Source of the DNA: Pigoraptor vietnamica
Lineage: Eukaryota; Opisthokonta; Filasterea
Assembly (NCBI GenBank): GCA_943704525.1
Contig: CALSCQ010000724.1
Coordinates: 1 to 20,831 of the forward strand
Reading direction: 5' to 3'
DNA length: 20,831 nucleotides
Below the pieces are notes generated by a model. The model made no database searches, was not told where the DNA came from, and was given only the letters and a program-made list of their open reading frames with translations. A program made the translations under genes and the position numbers. Below are positions 18,098 through 20,831 of the stretch, in pieces. The stretch's first letter is position 1. The number at the start of each line of letters is the position of its first letter.

Positions 18098-18500
18098 ATG
18101 TCCTTGCCGCCTGTTGTTGTTCCGCTGTTGCCGTGGTCCCGGCCTATCTGGCGTGCGCTGTGCCGGACCCTCGTTCGTCGTTGCGTCGTCAGTTCGCGTT
18201 CGCGCACGTTTTTCCTTTCCCATGTCGTGTGGTTTGTGGAGGGCACTTGGGGTTTCGCACTGTCCGCGAATCCTGCGTGCGTGCGTCGGGTATTCGAGGG
18301 GCGCTGCTGGACAGCCCCGCTTGGCCCGACGCAACAATGAGCTGTTGTTTTTGACGGTTTTTACTTCAGAACATATCTCTAAATGGGGCGCGGACCGTGC
18401 GTGGACCGTGCGTGGACCGTGCGTGGACCGTGCGTGGACCGTGCGATAGCGCCCATTCGCTGCAGTCCCCAATATACGAAATAGGTCGGTCGCCAGTGCC
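18098..18500. other. Convergent 3' intergenic region (SDHAF3 / tyrosine kinase)
   Basis: This 403-bp spacer between facing stop codons should hold both 3' UTRs. It contains the 11-bp tandem array at 18389-18446 and a T-rich patch around 18346-18366. No AATAAA and no gene were recognised. Confidence 0.5.
18389..18446 (+). repeat. 11-bp tandem repeat, GGACCGTGCGT unit
   Basis: Five GGACCGT cores start at 18392, 18403, 18414, 18425 and 18436, an exact 11-bp period with almost no divergence. The array sits about 55 bp downstream of the tyrosine kinase stop codon (on the - strand), so it is probably transcribed in that 3' UTR. Confidence 0.96.
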
Positions 18501-20801
18501 TCACACGAACGAATCGCCCACCGTGGCGTACCCCGTCTCACTCAGCGGGTCGCTCTTGGGCGCGCGCGTGCCCTCCTCCCCGTCCAGTGTCGTGCGCACG
18601 TACCGCAGCTCGATCGCACCGCGATCGGAGGCATCACTCGCAGTCGCCGCCAACCCATTCGGCCGCGCGTTACTGCGGCCACCCCGCAGCGGCGATATGC
18701 TCGGAAGCGACGACCGCAGCACCCCCAAGCCCTTGCTCACCCGCGGTGCGGCAACGGCCGGCGCCGTGGCCCGTCGGGAAGGCGTCGCGAGCTCCTCGTA
18801 CCGGCCAGGGAGAGGGGGCACGGACTCCATGATGTCCTCGTTGGTCGTCGGCTCGTCCGTGCCTGCGCCGCTCGCGATGACGGCATCCCCGGTCTCGAGA
18901 TACGCCACGCTGCCGTGGCGGCGAGTAACTTCGGCCATCTTTCCGCCCGCTGCGTCCTCCTGAAGGTGAACGAACGCGGCGTGGAGCACGGCAAACGAGG
19001 GGCGCTTCTTGGCGTCCTTGTGCCAACACGGCGCGACGGTCTCGTATCTGCAGCGGACAGTGACAGCCGCGAAACCGTCAACAGAGAGGGACATAGGAAT
19101 TTGCATTGACGTAGGCTCTCCCACTCTGGAAAAGACGACCGACAGCCACAACGTCTCTCGCGCACACCGGCCATTCGCGCACTCACATTTCGACGGGACA
19201 GTCCTCGGGGCGGCTGAGGCGCAGACCGCCCATAACCTCCACCATGACCTGCGCATTTGTGAGGGCGGGGTACGGCGTGCGGCCGAAAGAGAAGATCTCC
19301 CAGACAACGATTCCAAATGCCCTGCGCGTGCAATGGTCAGCCGAGATGGAACGGCGCCAGAGGCCTCAGTTTTCCTCGGCAGTCAGAGAGTCCATCGACT
19401 CTTGGCAAGGAAGAGAGAGACGCGCACACGTACACCCACAAGCACATCGCGAGAAGAGAGTGAGGCAGCGGAAAGAGACTGACGCACACGTACACCCACA
19501 CATCGCGAGAAGAGAGTGAGGCAGGAGAGATTTCGGATCAGCTTAAATCATAGACGTGTGTTTCATAGACTCCCCAGGCAGTAGAAAGAAGAGAACGCGC
19601 ACAAGTACACCCACACGCACATTGAGAGGGAGGCAGGGAAGGAAGGGCGAACTGTCGCGTGCGCGCCACGAGACCCACCAGCAATCCGAGCTCGACGAGA
19701 ACAGGCGGTCCTCGAGGCACTCTGGTGCGAGCCACCGAATGGGCAGCCTGGTCGCGCCCACCTTCCGATAGTACTCTTGCGCGTAAACATCGCGGCTCAT
19801 GCCAAAATCGGCGACCTGACGTCACGTTGCGCGCCACATGGCGTCAGCGGCCGGGTTTGCAAACACATCATCGCAAGTAAACGCACGTGAGTCTCACGCA
19901 GCCAGGGACTAATGCAATGCCATTGAGACCCTCCACTCTGACGCGCTCTAGATGGGTGCCGTACCTTGACGATGCCGCCATCCGCGCACAGCACGTTGCG
20001 CGCAGCAAGGTCCCTGGGACGACGCCAAGCCAGTTATCAAGAAGTGCATAGAGGAACCGACGAGTGAAAAACGGAGACCGTTGAAACAGATGCATCGCAG
20101 GGATAGGCAGTTGCACCGATATTTGGACCCACCTGTGCACGACGCGCTCGCCCGCAAGGTATTCCATGGCAGACGCAATTTGCCTGGAGACGCATGAGTT
20201 GGTGACGTGAGTGGCGGCAAATAGAATACCCAACGGTGACATCAGGAGTCGCGTGCGCGTGTGCGCTTGAACTTGGAGCATGCCCGTACCCATTTGGCGT
20301 GACACGGAGAGCGCGCACAGACACACCTGCAGAACGACACGAGGCGCACGATCGGAATGACCATGTTGGCGTCCCTGCTGCGGCGGAGGAACGAGCGGAG
20401 GTCGCCGTGGGCCATGTACGACATCACGAGAAGGAAGGGGTCCTCGCGCGCGCACACGCCGATCAGGGCGACGAGGTGCGGGTGCTTGAGGCGGGCCATG
20501 GTCGAGGCCTCGCTCAAAAATGCCATCTGCAACGCGCAGACATGCACACACGTTACAACCACAAAGTGTGCGAGAATGCGGGGTGGCTGGCATGCAGCTC
20601 CCCGTCCCATGCATTCGCTCGTTATGCACGCACCTTCTCCTCCACGGACAGGTTGTTGTCGGCCGTCTTCACCGCAACAAGCGTGCGAGTCCCGTCGCGG
20701 GTGAGAATGGCGCGGTGCACGACGCCAAACTCCCCTCGTCCGAGCTCCTCCTCAATGTCGAGGTCGGTGCGCGCGAGTTGCCACGCGGACAGATCGTCCA
20801 C
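18501..20801 (-). CDS. Protein tyrosine kinase, C-terminal part (5' end beyond window)
   Basis: Seven exons in transcript order: 20801-20634, 20526-20327, 20183-20133, 20013-19965, 19815-19679, 19321-19187 and 19047-18501. They encode 428 aa and start at an acceptor, so the gene continues past the window. The fragment begins DLSAWQLARTDLDIEEELG, like the juxtamembrane-to-kinase junction of animal kinases. All catalytic elements are present (fragment numbering): glycine loop GRGEFG (21-26), VAVK Lys45, helix C Glu62, the tyrosine-kinase-specific loop HRDLAARN (139-146), DFG (159-161), an activation loop with YAQEYY (167-172) and LPIRWLAPE. This YxxxYY pattern and its context resemble Trk, MuSK, ROR and insulin receptors. 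After the domain (ending near 280) a 150-residue Ser/Ala/Gly-rich tail has Tyr at 296, 330 (YEEL), 396 and 420 (TGYATV) and ends DSFV. Whether it is a receptor depends on the missing N-terminus. Confidence 0.95.
19423..19634. repeat. Dispersed tandem repeats in tyrosine kinase intron 5
   Basis: Three copies of a roughly 40-46-bp unit lie at 19423-19468, 19483-19523 and, more diverged, about 19596-19634, inside intron 19678-19322. The unit on the + strand begins CGCACACGTACACCCACA and ends AGAGAGTGAGGCAG. The first two copies differ mainly by a short insertion. Confidence 0.88.
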
Positions 20802-20831
20802 CTGAGGCGGAGGAGAGGGGGGGGGAGGGGG

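Noticed and set aside
19423-19634. CRISPR-like spaced repeats
   Set aside because: Only three copies of uneven length with degenerate spacing, inside a eukaryotic intron, composed of CA and GA low-complexity sequence.

Overview
The window is a gene-dense, GC-rich, intron-rich piece of a eukaryotic nuclear genome. Two genes point to a holozoan protist (choanoflagellate, filasterean, ichthyosporean or pluriformean grade). One is a fused glutamyl-prolyl-tRNA synthetase, an architecture known to me from animals and their unicellular relatives. The other is a bona fide tyrosine kinase with an animal-type catalytic loop and a Trk/insulin-receptor-like activation loop. I cannot name the species.

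Layout: 127-180 (+) may be the last exon of an unidentified gene. 985-8668 (+) is EPRS in 20 exons (1454 aa). 9071-11731 (-) is an intronless type II membrane glycosyltransferase of family GT49 (LARGE/B4GAT1-like) with a carbohydrate-binding-like stem. 12232-14077 (+) is the exosome ring subunit MTR3/EXOSC6 in 6 exons. 14230-17067 (-) is the ERAD lectin OS-9 in 5 exons. 17565-18097 (+) is the mitochondrial LYR assembly factor SDHAF3 in 2 exons. 18501-20801 (-) is the 3' part of a tyrosine kinase gene (7 exons visible) whose 5' part lies beyond the window. After EPRS the genes alternate strand, giving three convergent 3' ends and two divergent intergenic regions of about 500 bp. Nothing indicates an operon or a single shared pathway. 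GT49 and OS-9 both belong to the secretory/glycan world; the others are housekeeping or signalling genes.

Exon boundaries were set by reading frame, GT-AG signals and remembered similarity to the human orthologues. All 35 modelled introns have G at +5 and 30 of 35 begin GTG; one (EPRS intron 8) appears to be GC-AG. Introns are full of simple repeats. The most striking case is a 48-nt perfectly complementary pair: a C31-(AC)n tract in EPRS intron 8 and a (GT)n-G33 tract in EPRS intron 15. MTR3 introns 1 and 4 carry a similar GU/CA pair. Other notable points are two nearly identical WHEP repeats in EPRS, a 139-bp tandem duplication in EPRS intron 3, His/acidic-rich insertions in the GT49 protein, a long insertion inside the OS-9 lectin domain, and a kinase tail with ITSM-like and PDZ-ligand-like motifs. 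I see no mobile element, CRISPR array, tRNA or rRNA.
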